A DNA stretch of 64,000 nucleotides, taken from assembly GCF_003697345.1 (NCBI RefSeq), contig NZ_RFLY01000014.1, positions 1-64,000 of the forward strand, written 5' to 3'. This document shows positions 14,630 through 22,876 of this stretch, piece after piece. Position 1 is the stretch's first letter; every line of letters begins with the position of its first letter. The notes beneath the pieces were generated by a model. The model had not been told where the DNA came from. It did no database searches and saw nothing but the letters and a program-made list of their open reading frames with translations. The position numbers were made by a program, and so were the translations under genes. The stretch comes from Solilutibacter pythonis. GTDB lineage: Bacteria; Pseudomonadota; Gammaproteobacteria; Xanthomonadales; Xanthomonadaceae.

Positions 14630-17404
14630 TCAGAACCGCGCGGTCAAACCCAGTTTCATGGTGCGCCCGGGCGAGGGCATCAGGCCCAGCGTCAGCGCGT
14701 CCATGTAGTAACGGTCGGTGAGGTTGTCGATGGTGAAATCCAGCGCCACCCGCTTGTTGAACCGGTAATTGGCGTAGAGGTCGGCCAAGGTATAGGGCGT
14801 CCACACCACGGTGGTGGAGCTGCTGCCCGGGGCGATCACCAGTGAATCCGCGCGTTGGCCGACATAGGTCACGCGCCCGCCCAGGCTCAAGCGCTGGTCG
14901 AACAACCTGACCCCGGCCTCCAGCGTGCCGGAGGTCTTGGGCGGGATATGGTTGACCGCATAGCCCAGCCCGGCGGCGGCATACCGCCTGTCCGCGATGC
15001 AGGGCTCCAACTGCGCACCAGGCTCAAAACTGAAATTGCAGAATTCGATCTTGCTGTAGCGGTTTCCAGAAATGGCGGCATGCCAGCGCGGTGTTTCGTA
15101 TTCCAGGCTGGCCTCGTAGCCACGGAAGTCGGCATAATCGATATTGATCAGGCCACTGCCCTTGAGGTCGTTGGCGTAGGTGATGTAATCCTTGACGTGG
15201 TTGCGGAACGCCGCCAGCTTGAAGCGCAGCCGGTCGTCCTCGCCCAACACATCGCTTTTCAGCAGGTTGAAGCCGATCTCGCGGTTACGCGCGTGTTCCG
15301 GGCGTACGGGGTTGGCCGGGTTGGGGTCGGCCGAGCCGCCTCTGGATACTTCGAACAAAGCCGGCATGCGTAAGGCCTCGGCATGGCGGAGGTAGATTTG
15401 CATGCCTTCCAGTGGCATGAAGGTGACTGCGATGATCGGGGCGGTGCCGCTGGCGCTTCCTTCGTAGTTTCCCTTTTCACAAAGCTGTTTCGTGAGTTTG
15501 CAATTGCTGTTGCGGTCGTAAGAGCTGAATCGGCTGTGGCGCAGGGTGCCGTTGAATTTTAGCCAGTCCAGTGGTGTCCATTCGGCTGACACATAGGCGC
15601 TGCTTTCCTTGCGTTTGGCATCCCGGTCGCCTGAGAACAGGGCGAATCCCGCGTTGGCGTTGCGGTCGCCCTCGTCGGTGGATTGTCCGGGTAATGGCTG
15701 CAAGTTCTCCTTTTGCAGGCTTGCGCCGTAATCGAGCATAAGCATTCCCATGCCGGTATCGATCTCGGACTGGTTGCTGATATTCAGCCCGCGTCGCACG
15801 GACTGGAAGTGCATAGTCGTTGTGTGCTTGAAAAGGCCAAAGGCCGGAAATGAATAAGCCAGCCGCATGATGTTGTTCACCCGTGTCTGCCACAGGTTGA
15901 GCTTGAGGGAAATCAGCGGATTCCGGGGGTCGAGCTTGTAGCGCACGGTATGGGTATTGGCATCCACCGTGCTGATGCCGGATTGGATCGGGCCTTCGCC
16001 ACGAATCACCATGGAGGGCATCAGTTCACCGTATTCGCTCTTGTAATTCATCAGGCCGATTTCCAGCGCCTGGTCGGGCGAGGGGTTCCATTTCCCTTTC
16101 AGCAGCCACGAGGTGTTGTCGGTTGACGTGTTGAGGATTTCCTCACCGCCGCGGAATTGGTTGAGGTTGGTTTGCGCCACGGGCTTGACATAGGTCATCC
16201 AGAAGTCGGGCAGGCTTGGGTCAAGAATGACGTTTTCTTTTTGGTAGCCCATGAACCTGGGAATGGCTGGCCCGTTTTTACCGGAAAAATAATTGCCGCT
16301 TTTGCGCCGTGCGTAGGCCGTGACCAGCTCGAAATTCGTCCATTGCTTGGCAAAGGCCAAGCTGCCGTAGCCGCCGGTTGGCTGACCAAAGCCAGGGCGT
16401 GCCAATCGTTCTGAATGGGGTTGATTGGCGGATGGCGCGGCGCTTATTTTGGCGCAAGGCGCGTAGCCCATTTGTAGTAGTGCTGGTGAGCAATCAACGA
16501 GATAAATGGTGTTGGGCAGGCCACCGCTGGTAAACGCCGGCGGCGGGCTGCGGCTGTTGTCGCTGTAGCCCAGCCGTACCCGCAGGCCCCAGTCCTTGTC
16601 GTCGGTAATGATGTCGCGCGCCTCCAGGGTGCGCATGCTCACCACGCCGCCGGTCGCGCCCTGGCCTTCCGCGCCGCCACTGGGGCCTTTGCTGACGGTG
16701 ATGCCGCCAATCAGATCCGGGTCCACGTAGGTGCGCCCGGCCACGCCGGAATAGCCGCGATACACGGTGTTCTGCTGTTGGCTGCCATCGATCACCACCG
16801 GCACCCGGCCCACGCCCTGCATGCCGCGGATGTTCACGTCCAGCGCGTTGCCGCCCATGCGGTTGTCGCCGTTCAAGACGCCGGGGATGCCCTTGAGCAC
16901 GTCGCCGGCCTGGGTGCCGCGGAAGCGCTCGATGCGTTGCTGCGAGATGTGCGCACCGGATTGCGGCGCTTCATAGAACGTATCGGCCGGTGTGCCCTCA
17001 CTCGTGCCGCGCCCTTCCACCGAGAGCACGTCGGTGACCATCACGTCATCCGTATCGGCCGGGGCGGGGAGGCGTTGGAGGGTCAGCGCGCCGGGCCGTG
17101 GCTGGCGCCAGGTCAGGCCGCTGCCGGCCAGTAGCTGGCGCATGGCCGTCTCCAGGGTGTAGTCGCCCCGCAGCGGCGGGCCTTGCAGGCCGTGGGTCAT
17201 GGCCGGGTCGAAGCTGATGGAGACGCCGGTGGCGGCGGCCAGCCGGTTCAGGCTGGTGGCGAGCGGCGCGGCGGGCAGGTCGAGGGCATGCGCGCGCGCC
17301 TGCGCCTGGGCGGGCACGGGGCTGGCGAGTAGCACGGGCGAGGCCAAGGCCAGCGCGCAGGCGAGCGCCAGCGGCAAGGGGCGGGGAGAGGGGCGTGATG
17401 GCAC
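14630..17404 (-). CDS. TonB-dependent heme/hemophore receptor with signalling domain (HphR/HasR-like)
   Basis: A 924-residue outer-membrane receptor. The signal peptide ends around residue 33. A periplasmic STN domain (about 36-110; ALDLPAAPLATSLNRLAAATG) precedes a TonB-box-like segment (DDVMVTDVLSVEG, about 119-131), the plug with the GMQGVGRVPVVIDGSQQ strand (about 215-235), and a 22-strand barrel ending in Phe (LGLTARF). The plug style matches HasR- and hemoglobin-type receptors. The STN domain marks it as a transducer that should signal occupancy to FecR and FecI just upstream. The barrel portion has locally lower GC than the plug. A Fur-box-like site precedes it at 17420-17434. The preferred ligand (free heme or holo-hemophore) is inferred. 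Confidence 0.87.
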   Translation of the reverse strand: MPSRPSPRPLPLALACALALASPVLLASPVPAQAQARAHALDLPAAPLATSLNRLAAATGVSISFDPAMTHGLQGPPLRGDYTLETAMRQLLAGSGLTWRQPRPGALTLQRLPAPADTDDVMVTDVLSVEGRGTSEGTPADTFYEAPQSGAHISQQRIERFRGTQAGDVLKGIPGVLNGDNRMGGNALDVNIRGMQGVGRVPVVIDGSQQQNTVYRGYSGVAGRTYVDPDLIGGITVSKGPSGGAEGQGATGGVVSMRTLEARDIITDDKDWGLRVRLGYSDNSRSPPPAFTSGGLPNTIYLVDCSPALLQMGYAPCAKISAAPSANQPHSERLARPGFGQPTGGYGSLAFAKQWTNFELVTAYARRKSGNYFSGKNGPAIPRFMGYQKENVILDPSLPDFWMTYVKPVAQTNLNQFRGGEEILNTSTDNTSWLLKGKWNPSPDQALEIGLMNYKSEYGELMPSMVIRGEGPIQSGISTVDANTHTVRYKLDPRNPLISLKLNLWQTRVNNIMRLAYSFPAFGLFKHTTTMHFQSVRRGLNISNQSEIDTGMGMLMLDYGASLQKENLQPLPGQSTDEGDRNANAGFALFSGDRDAKRKESSAYVSAEWTPLDWLKFNGTLRHSRFSSYDRNSNCKLTKQLCEKGNYEGSASGTAPIIAVTFMPLEGMQIYLRHAEALRMPALFEVSRGGSADPNPANPVRPEHARNREIGFNLLKSDVLGEDDRLRFKLAAFRNHVKDYITYANDLKGSGLINIDYADFRGYEASLEYETPRWHAAISGNRYSKIEFCNFSFEPGAQLEPCIADRRYAAAGLGYAVNHIPPKTSGTLEAGVRLFDQRLSLGGRVTYVGQRADSLVIAPGSSSTTVVWTPYTLADLYANYRFNKRVALDFTIDNLTDRYYMDALTLGLMPSPGRTMKLGLTARF

Positions 17405-17419
17405 GGTGCTGATTCCTAT

Positions 17420-17434
17420 TGAAAGTCATTATCG
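17420..17434 (-). promoter_or_regulatory. Fur-box-like site before the receptor gene
   Basis: The 15-mer TGAAAGTCATTATCG lies 16 bases before the receptor ATG. Against the 7-1-7 Fur consensus TGATAATnATTATCA it matches 11 of 14 informative positions. It lies in the 175-base gap between fecR and the receptor, where a FecI-dependent promoter is also expected, so iron and heme signals could be integrated here. Confidence 0.6.
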
Positions 17435-17579
17435 TTTTCATTGCCCGTCGAGTCAGGCAAAGGGGCCAAGCCGTTCCATCCCGGTGGGTTTTCTGGGCGC
17501 TGGGGACGCTTGCCGCGTGGTACCGGTGCGCTGTCGGTTTCCGGGGTGTCCCAGAGGGTTTTCCGGGAGCTGGAAGCGC

Positions 17580-18557
17580 TTACTGGGCCAAGGGGAGCGC
17601 CGGGCGCAGCCGTACCCACCAGCGGGTGCGGTGCTCGATGCGGATGGGGAAGGCGTCGGCAAGCAGGGCCAGCGCGGCATCGATATCGGCTAGTTGGAAC
17701 ATGCCCGAAACCAGGATGCCGGCGATGGCGGGGTCGCAATCCAGCCAGCCACGGCGGTAGCGGGCCAGCTCCGCCGTGAGCTGCTCAAGCGGCATGGCGT
17801 GCGCGGCGAGGCGGCCATGCAGCCAGTCGAAGGCGGTTTCCGCAAGGGCGAGGCTGGCGCCCGCGCCATCGGCGCCGAAACGCATTTCCTGGCCGGCCTG
17901 GACGATACGTGCGCGTTGCGGTGCGCGCGCGGGGATGGCTTTCACTTCACCGCGTTCCACGGCGAGGCGGGTGGCGGTATCTTCCAGGCGCACGCCGAAG
18001 CGGGTGCCGAGGGGGTGCAGCATGCCGTGTGGCGTGTGTAGCCGCCACGGGCGCGCGGGGCGCATGGGGTCGGCGGCGGTCTCGATCATGACCTCGCCAC
18101 GGATCAGCCGCAACAGCCGCTGCTGGTCGTCGTAGGCCACTTCGATGTGGGTACCGGTGTTGAGCCGGAGGTGTACGCCATCGGGCAGGCGCACGTCGCG
18201 TTGCTCGCCGATGGCGGTGTGAATGACTTCGCCGGCGGGCAGGGCGCCGGTTTCGCGTAGCGTCAGCCAGCCCAGGGGCGCGGCGACGGTCAGTGCGGCC
18301 GCCGTTCCCAGCCATTGCCGGCGCTGTCGGTCGATCTTGGCGGGGGGGAGGGCCGTGCTGCCAAGCGAGGGCGGCAATGTGTCGAACAGCGAGCGGAGCG
18401 CGCCGGCCCGCCGCCAAGCCGCCGCGTTGGCGGGGGCGGCGGCCAGCCAGTGGCGATGCGCTTCCAGCTCGTCCGGGCCAGTGCTGTCATCCTCCAGGCG
18501 CACCAGCCAGTCGGCGGCTTCGCGCAGGGCTTGTGGGAGGTCGGTGGCGCTGTCCAT
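17580..18557 (-). CDS. FecR-family anti-sigma/transducer
   Basis: A 325-residue inner-membrane regulator. An N-terminal cytoplasmic DUF4880-type domain (about 8-50; REAADWLVRLEDDSTG and HRHWLAAAPANAAAWRRA) binds the sigma factor. A single membrane helix follows (about 85-105), then the periplasmic FecR domain (about 110-210) with HTAIGEQRDVRLPDGVHLRL and a C-terminal STN-contacting region. It relays the receptor signal and controls the adjacent FecI-like sigma factor. It follows fecI after 2 bases. Confidence 0.9.
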   Translation of the reverse strand: MDSATDLPQALREAADWLVRLEDDSTGPDELEAHRHWLAAAPANAAAWRRAGALRSLFDTLPPSLGSTALPPAKIDRQRRQWLGTAAALTVAAPLGWLTLRETGALPAGEVIHTAIGEQRDVRLPDGVHLRLNTGTHIEVAYDDQQRLLRLIRGEVMIETAADPMRPARPWRLHTPHGMLHPLGTRFGVRLEDTATRLAVERGEVKAIPARAPQRARIVQAGQEMRFGADGAGASLALAETAFDWLHGRLAAHAMPLEQLTAELARYRRGWLDCDPAIAGILVSGMFQLADIDAALALLADAFPIRIEHRTRWWVRLRPALPLAQ

Positions 18558-18559
18558 GC

Positions 18560-19054
18560 CTATTCCATCGCTTGCAGGCAGTCCAGCCAGGCGGCGGCCA
18601 TGTCGCGCTTGACGGTGCGCACGGATATGCCGAGGCGCTGGGCGATTTCCGCGTAGCCCAGCCCATCGAGCCGGGAGAGCAGGAAAACCTCGCGGGTGCG
18701 GGCGGGCAGGTTACCCAGCATCCGGTCCAGCCGGAGCAGGGCGTCCAGCGCGGCCTGCCGCTCCTCCGCTGGGGGGCACCAGGGCAGGGACAGCGTGGCG
18801 AGGTGCTCCAGATACGCGCGCTCGATGTCGCGGCGTCGCCAGAAATTGATGAGCAACCCTTCCGCCACGCAGGTGAGATAGGCGCGTGGCGTGCGCAGGT
18901 CGGGGGCTTCCTGCTTGTTCATCAGGCGCAGAAAGGTGTCCTGGGCCAGGTCGCGCGCGGACTCTTCCCCGCCCATGCGCTTTCTCAACCATCCCAGCAG
19001 CCAGTGGTGATGTTGAAGGTAGAGCGTGTTCAGTTCCGCGTGCGGGAGGGACAA
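18560..19054 (-). CDS. FecI-type ECF sigma factor
   Basis: An extracytoplasmic-function sigma-70 factor of about 164 residues. Region 2 opens with LYLQHHHWLLGWLRKRM and includes ARDLAQDTFLRL; region 4 has the helix-turn-helix GYAEIAQRLGISVRTVKRD. The open frame reaches back to 19159, but the Fur box and presumed promoter lie within that extension. TTG 19054, about 9 nt after GGAAGA, is therefore preferred and gives the usual family length. It should direct RNA polymerase to the receptor operon when FecR signals hemophore/heme binding. The start choice is uncertain; the family call is not. Confidence 0.85.
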   Translation of the reverse strand: MSLPHAELNTLYLQHHHWLLGWLRKRMGGEESARDLAQDTFLRLMNKQEAPDLRTPRAYLTCVAEGLLINFWRRRDIERAYLEHLATLSLPWCPPAEERQAALDALLRLDRMLGNLPARTREVFLLSRLDGLGYAEIAQRLGISVRTVKRDMAAAWLDCLQAME

Positions 19055-19073
19055 GGCAGGAATGTCTTCCAGT

Positions 19074-19088
19074 TGAGAATCATTATCA
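19074..19088 (-). promoter_or_regulatory. Fur box before fecI
   Basis: TGAGAATCATTATCA matches the 7-1-7 Fur consensus TGATAATnATTATCA at 13 of 14 positions. It ends 19 bases before the proposed TTG start of the sigma gene, so iron-loaded Fur would block the whole signalling cascade. This is the clearest regulatory site in the window. Confidence 0.8.
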
Positions 19089-19385
19089 TACAGGCCGGTG
19101 GCCGTTTTGGCTTCCCGCGCTTCATGGATCGGCCGGGCTGGGAGCAATCGGGCTTGCAAGCGCGTGGGGGCGTCGGCGTCGTTCGCCCGTCATCGCGTCT
19201 GGCGTATGACGCATGGTCAACGACGCGCGCGCTTCATTGGCGTGCCGCGATTTGCCGATGGTTCGAGGATTGCGCGCGGTGTCACTCCAGGCCAGGGGGC
19301 GTCGATGTTTCGCTGGCGGCGGGTTGGCTGGCCGGTACCGCTCGGTTGCCGGCCGGCGCCCTTCGTCGGGTAATGCGCATTTCGC

Positions 19386-19414
19386 TTGCATGCGCGCGGC
19401 ATCGCGGCTAGGCT
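19386..19414 (+). promoter_or_regulatory. Candidate sigma-70 promoter of a small transcript
   Basis: TTGCAT, a 17-base spacer, then TAGGCT. The -10 box is weak (3 of 6). It is taken seriously only because an intrinsic terminator lies about 240 bases downstream on the same strand and no larger gene lies between. Confidence 0.35.
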
Positions 19415-19420
19415 GCGCTG

Positions 19421-19666
19421 CCGTTGCGAATCCGCGCAACGTGTTTTCTTCGAGTCGAGCACGCTTTCGATCATGCCGAATCCCCACTACATCGCCAACC
19501 GCCCGATGCCATCGCCGCTCAAGCGCGTTGCGGGCCTGCGTGCGTGGTTTGCATACGAAGGCAAGCGCCCCACACCCTGATCGACTCCTGCCCGGGAGAT
19601 CGGTCACCCCGATCTCCCGAGGAACCGCGAATGCCCTCGGACACCAACCCGGGGGCATTTTCGTTT
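19421..19666 (+). ncRNA. Candidate small RNA or small-ORF transcript
   Basis: A stretch of about 240 bases bounded by a plausible promoter (19386-19414) and a strong intrinsic terminator (19630-19666). Inside lies a perfect 10-bp hairpin, GGGAGATCGG (19594-19603) with CCGATCTCCC (19609-19618) and a 5-base loop. A 35-codon frame (ATG 19474 to TGA 19580; basic, no known motif, no clear ribosome site) could be a small protein or chance. The structured 3' half and terminator fit a trans-acting sRNA or a stable leader RNA. I do not recognise the family. Confidence 0.4.
19630..19666 (+). terminator. Intrinsic terminator of the small transcript
   Basis: An 11-bp stem (AATGCCCTCGG with CCGGGGGCATT, one G-T wobble), an 8-base loop and the T-rich tail TTCGTTT. 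No annotated gene ends here, so it implies an unannotated transcript. Confidence 0.65.
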
Positions 19667-19970
19667 GAGCATTCGCAAAGGAAGTTCTGGACAAGCGTGC
19701 ATCGCGCGATCCCGAGGCACACGGGCATGCTGGCCGGTGGTATGGGGCGCGCAGGACGCGACGAGCGGGCCTCGCCCGTATCGGCGCGGCGCCTTGGGTG
19801 CCTTCGGTGCGGGCCGTGGCGCGATGCGACGCAACGAATTGCCGCTTCGAAGGAGGCGGCAATGCGCAGTCGAAATCTTGGGCGGCAACAGCGGTACGGG
19901 CTTTCGTTCCCGTCCGGTGCGCACGGCGTTGCCGCAAGCGTATGCCGATGCCGCTTCGAGACGGCTGCGA

Positions 19971-20044
19971 CGACGTTGGCTCAACTGGGAGAGCAACAGC
20001 TTCGGATGCTGTCGGTTGCGGGTTCGAGTCCCGCACGTTGACCA
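19971..20044 (+). tRNA. Degenerate tRNA-like element, anticodon CGG (Pro-like)
   Basis: It folds as a cloverleaf. D-stem GCTC/GAGC (19979-19982, 19991-19994). Perfect anticodon stem ACAGC/GCTGT with loop TTCGGAT, anticodon CGG. Perfect T-arm GCGGG-TTCGAGT-CCCGC (20018-20034). The acceptor is only 6 bp (CGACGT/ACGTTG, one wobble) followed by A and an encoded CCA. A normal tRNA-Pro(CGG) exists at 34672-34748, so this may be a specialised or decaying tRNA. It abuts and overlaps the next element and lies upstream of the slipin-rtcB genes. Confidence 0.5.
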
Positions 20045-20116
20045 CTGGATAGCTCAGTCGGGTAGAGCAGTGGACTGTTAATCCACCTGTCGCGGGTTCG
20101 AGTCCCGCTCCAACGA
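20043..20116 (+). tRNA. tRNA-Asn-like element, anticodon GTT, defective acceptor stem
   Basis: D-stem GCTC/GAGC, perfect anticodon stem GTGGA/TCCAC with loop CTGTTAA (anticodon GTT) and perfect T-arm GCGGG-TTCGAGT-CCCGC. The acceptor stem pairs only partly (two mismatches in seven), no CCA is encoded, and its 5' end overlaps the CCA of the preceding tRNA-like element by two bases. The 3' strand TCCAACG would pair perfectly with CGTTGGA, but that 5' sequence is interrupted. A functional aminoacylated tRNA-Asn is doubtful; a regulatory tRNA mimic or decoy is possible. Confidence 0.55.
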
Positions 20117-20470
20117 TGGCTGGTTTCAAATCAGCACGTCGGGCGCAAGCCCAAACCGGAACCGCCCCGCGCGTGTTTCGCCAGGCGCGGCAGTGGATCG
20201 CGGCGCGCAACGAATCACGCGGCGGGTGCCTGGCCGGCACCGCGTCCTGGCGGTGGCAGACAACGTGGCGAAACAGCGGCGCGTCGGCATGGGCGCAACC
20301 GTGGAACCACGATAGATGCCAACGCCAGCACCGGCCGCCCACCAGGCGCGCGTCAGGGGCGTTTCCACTTTTTCCGCCGAACGCATCGCGCGCGCGGCAC
20401 GAACGCGGCAACCGGCTCCCCGCGCCTCAGCGAGCCGGATCACCAGAGCCAAACCACAAGGAGAAAACCC
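20117..20470. other. No gene: leader between tRNA-like elements and slipin
   Basis: 354 bases without a convincing reading frame or terminator. The last bases carry AAGGAG, 7 nt before the slipin ATG. With no terminator after the tRNA-like elements, slipin and rtcB may be transcribed together with them. I looked for a -24/-12 sigma-54 promoter, as used by many rtcB operons, and found no good match. Confidence 0.5.
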
Positions 20471-21595
20471 ATGATGTTCTGGACCCAACGGGTCGTGATC
20501 GGTGATGCTGAGCGCGGCCTGGTGTATCGCAATCGTCGTTTCGAGCGCATCCTCGCGCCCGGCGTGCATCGCCTGTTTGCATGGCGTGGCCGGCCGGAAG
20601 TCGTCGTACACGACATTCGCAAGCCGGAATACGTCGGCAACGATACCGACGCGCTGGTCGCCGCGCTGGGCGACAAGCTCGGTGAAACCTTCGTGCTGGC
20701 CGACGTGGGCATGGACGAGGTTGGCCTGGTGTCGAAGAACGGCAGGCTTGAGGACGTGCTGCCGCCGGGTTCGCGCAAGCTGTACTGGCGCGGCTTGGTA
20801 CGGGTCGGGCTGGAAAAGCCGTCGCTTGCCGAGAGCCTGCGCGTCGTGCCAGCGGTGACGCGTCGCCTACGCCAGTTGGGCGTGCTGGCGCGCGTTGCCG
20901 TGGTGCTTGATGTTCCGGTGGAATCGGCGGGCCTGGTGTTTGTCGACAACGTGCTGGCGGAGGTGGTCGGTGCCGGTAGCTACGCCTTCTGGAACTTTCA
21001 GAAGAATGTGGCGGCGGAAACCGTCGAGCTGCGAGTGCAGAGCATGGAAGTCTCGGGCCAGGAACTGTTGACCCGGGACAAGGTGAGCCTGCGCGTGAAC
21101 CTGGCCGCTTCGTTGCGAGTGAGCGACCCGGTCGCCGCGCGTACCCGGGTGGCGAAGTATGGCGATTACCTCTACCGCGAGTTGCAGTACGGTCTGCGCA
21201 AGGCGGTGGCGGTGAAGACGCTCGACGAGTTGCTCGGCGACAAGGCCACGCTGGATGCGGAAATCCTTGCCTACGCGCGTGCTCGCGTGGAGACGCTCGG
21301 CATCGATGTGATCGGTGTCGGCGTCAAGGACGTGATCCTGCCGGGCGAGATGCGCGAGATCCTCAATGGCGTCGTGCAGGCGGAGAAGCAGGCGCAGGCC
21401 AACGTGATCCGCCGCCGCGAGGAGGCGAACGCCACGCGTTCCCTGCTCAACACCGCCAGGCTGATCGAGGACAGCCCGGTCTTGATGCGCCTGAAGGAGC
21501 TGGAGGCTCTGGAGAAGGTGACGGAAAAGATCGACAAGCTGACCGTGTTCGGCGGCCTGGATGGCGTCATCAAGCAACTCGTGACGCTGAAATAA
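20471..21595 (+). CDS. Slipin (SPFH/band-7 protein)
   Basis: 374 residues. The SPFH domain occupies about 155-300 with MEVSGQELLTRDKVSLRVN and DPVAARTRVAKYGDYLYRELQ. A helical C-terminus (about 310-374) contains a coiled-coil stretch, VQAEKQAQANVIRRREEANA. The N-terminal 150 residues lack an obvious membrane helix, so the protein probably associates with membranes or partners through oligomerisation. Slipins form ring or cage assemblies; their substrates are unknown. AAGGAG lies 7 nt before ATG 20471. The gene is followed 63 nt later by rtcB, and I recall slipin genes accompanying RtcB ligases in other proteobacteria, suggesting a role in RNA repair. That role is inferred. Confidence 0.85.
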   Translation: MMFWTQRVVIGDAERGLVYRNRRFERILAPGVHRLFAWRGRPEVVVHDIRKPEYVGNDTDALVAALGDKLGETFVLADVGMDEVGLVSKNGRLEDVLPPGSRKLYWRGLVRVGLEKPSLAESLRVVPAVTRRLRQLGVLARVAVVLDVPVESAGLVFVDNVLAEVVGAGSYAFWNFQKNVAAETVELRVQSMEVSGQELLTRDKVSLRVNLAASLRVSDPVAARTRVAKYGDYLYRELQYGLRKAVAVKTLDELLGDKATLDAEILAYARARVETLGIDVIGVGVKDVILPGEMREILNGVVQAEKQAQANVIRRREEANATRSLLNTARLIEDSPVLMRLKELEALEKVTEKIDKLTVFGGLDGVIKQLVTLK

Positions 21596-21658
21596 GCCAA
21601 CGACATCCCGCGCGCCGGTAAGGATTCGGCGCGCGGGTTCTTCAAGGAAAGGAAACAT

Positions 21659-22876
21659 ATGAACGCTTCAAACTTCGAATGGCTGCATATGGAGGGCCGG
21701 ACCCCGATCAAGGGCTGGGTGCGTGGCGTGCAACTGGAGGCGCGGGCGCGCGAGCAGTTGCGGAATATCGCAAGCCTGCCCTTCGTCGGCCCTTGGGTGG
21801 CGGTGATGCCGGATGTCCATCTGGGTATCGGGGCCACGGTGGGGTCGGTGGTGCCGACGCAGGGGGCCATCATTCCCGCCGCGGTGGGCGTGGACATCGG
21901 TTGTGGCATGGCCGCGGTGCGCACCACGCTCAATGCGCGGGATTTGCCCGATTCCCTGGCAAGGCTGCGTTCGGCCATCGAGCGGGCGATCCCGGTCGGC
22001 AATGGCCCGGGCGGCGATCATCGCAAGATGCCCGACAGCATCGAAACGGCTCTGGCCAACTCTGGTCTATGGCAGCGGCTTGAGCGCATCAAGGCCAAGC
22101 ACCCTCGGGTCCGGATCGACAAGGTGGACAGGCAACTGGGCACGCTTGGCGGCGGCAACCACTTCATCGAGGTCTGTCTGGACGAGAGCGAAGCCGTATG
22201 GGTGATGCTGCATTCCGGCTCCCGGGGGACTGGCAATCTGATCGGCAGCTATTTCATCCAGCGCGCCCGCGCAGAGCTGGGCAAGCGGGTGCTTGGCTAT
22301 CACGTTCCCGACGAGGATCTCGCCTTCTTCATGGAGGGCGAGGCATTGTTCGACGATTATGTGGAAGCCGTTAGCTGGGCGCAGGACTACGCCCGGGCCA
22401 ACCGCGAAGCGATGATGCGGCGGACGCTTCACGCCATGCGCGGCGAACTGCCGAAGTTCAAGCTGCAAGCCGTGGCCGTCGATTGTCATCACAACTACGT
22501 GCGGAAGGAAACGCACGGTGGGCGGGAGATGTTCGTGACCCGGAAGGGCGCGGTGCGGGCGGGCAAGGACGAACTCGGCATCATTCCCGGCAGCATGGGT
22601 GCGAAGAGTTTCATCGTTCGTGGCCTGGGCAATGACGACAGCTTCCACAGTTGCAGCCATGGCGCGGGCCGGGTGATGAGCCGGCGCGCGGCGCGAGAAA
22701 GCATCACGCTGAAGCAGCACCGCGAGGCGACCGCGCACGTCGAATGCCGGAAGGACAACGGCGTGATCGATGAATCGCCCGCCGCCTACAAGGACATCGA
22801 TGCGGTGATGGCGGCGCAGGCCGACCTGGTCGAAGTCGTCCATACCTTGCGTCAGGTCGTATGCGTCAAGGGTTAG
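21659..22876 (+). CDS. rtcB: RtcB RNA-splicing ligase
   Basis: A 405-residue GTP-dependent ligase that joins 2',3'-cyclic or 3'-phosphate RNA ends to 5'-OH ends, repairing broken tRNA and rRNA. Visible motifs: DIGCGM (79-84, Mn-binding Asp and Cys), GGGNHFIE, HSGSRG, the CHHNYV His cluster, GSMG, and SHGAGR, whose region carries the His that is guanylylated, ending with the C-terminal VKG. The length matches the short bacterial RtcB class. GGAAAG lies a few bases before ATG 21659. There is no RtcA or RtcR gene here, so regulation may differ from the sigma-54 operon of Salmonella. Tandem tRNA-like elements upstream are potential substrates or sensors. Confidence 0.93.
   Translation: MNASNFEWLHMEGRTPIKGWVRGVQLEARAREQLRNIASLPFVGPWVAVMPDVHLGIGATVGSVVPTQGAIIPAAVGVDIGCGMAAVRTTLNARDLPDSLARLRSAIERAIPVGNGPGGDHRKMPDSIETALANSGLWQRLERIKAKHPRVRIDKVDRQLGTLGGGNHFIEVCLDESEAVWVMLHSGSRGTGNLIGSYFIQRARAELGKRVLGYHVPDEDLAFFMEGEALFDDYVEAVSWAQDYARANREAMMRRTLHAMRGELPKFKLQAVAVDCHHNYVRKETHGGREMFVTRKGAVRAGKDELGIIPGSMGAKSFIVRGLGNDDSFHSCSHGAGRVMSRRAARESITLKQHREATAHVECRKDNGVIDESPAAYKDIDAVMAAQADLVEVVHTLRQVVCVKG

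Noticed and set aside
20117-20470. Sigma-54 (-24/-12) promoter for slipin-rtcB
   Set aside because: Several GG/GC pairs were inspected, but none had both TGGC and TTGC-like boxes at the right spacing. No RtcR gene is present in the window.
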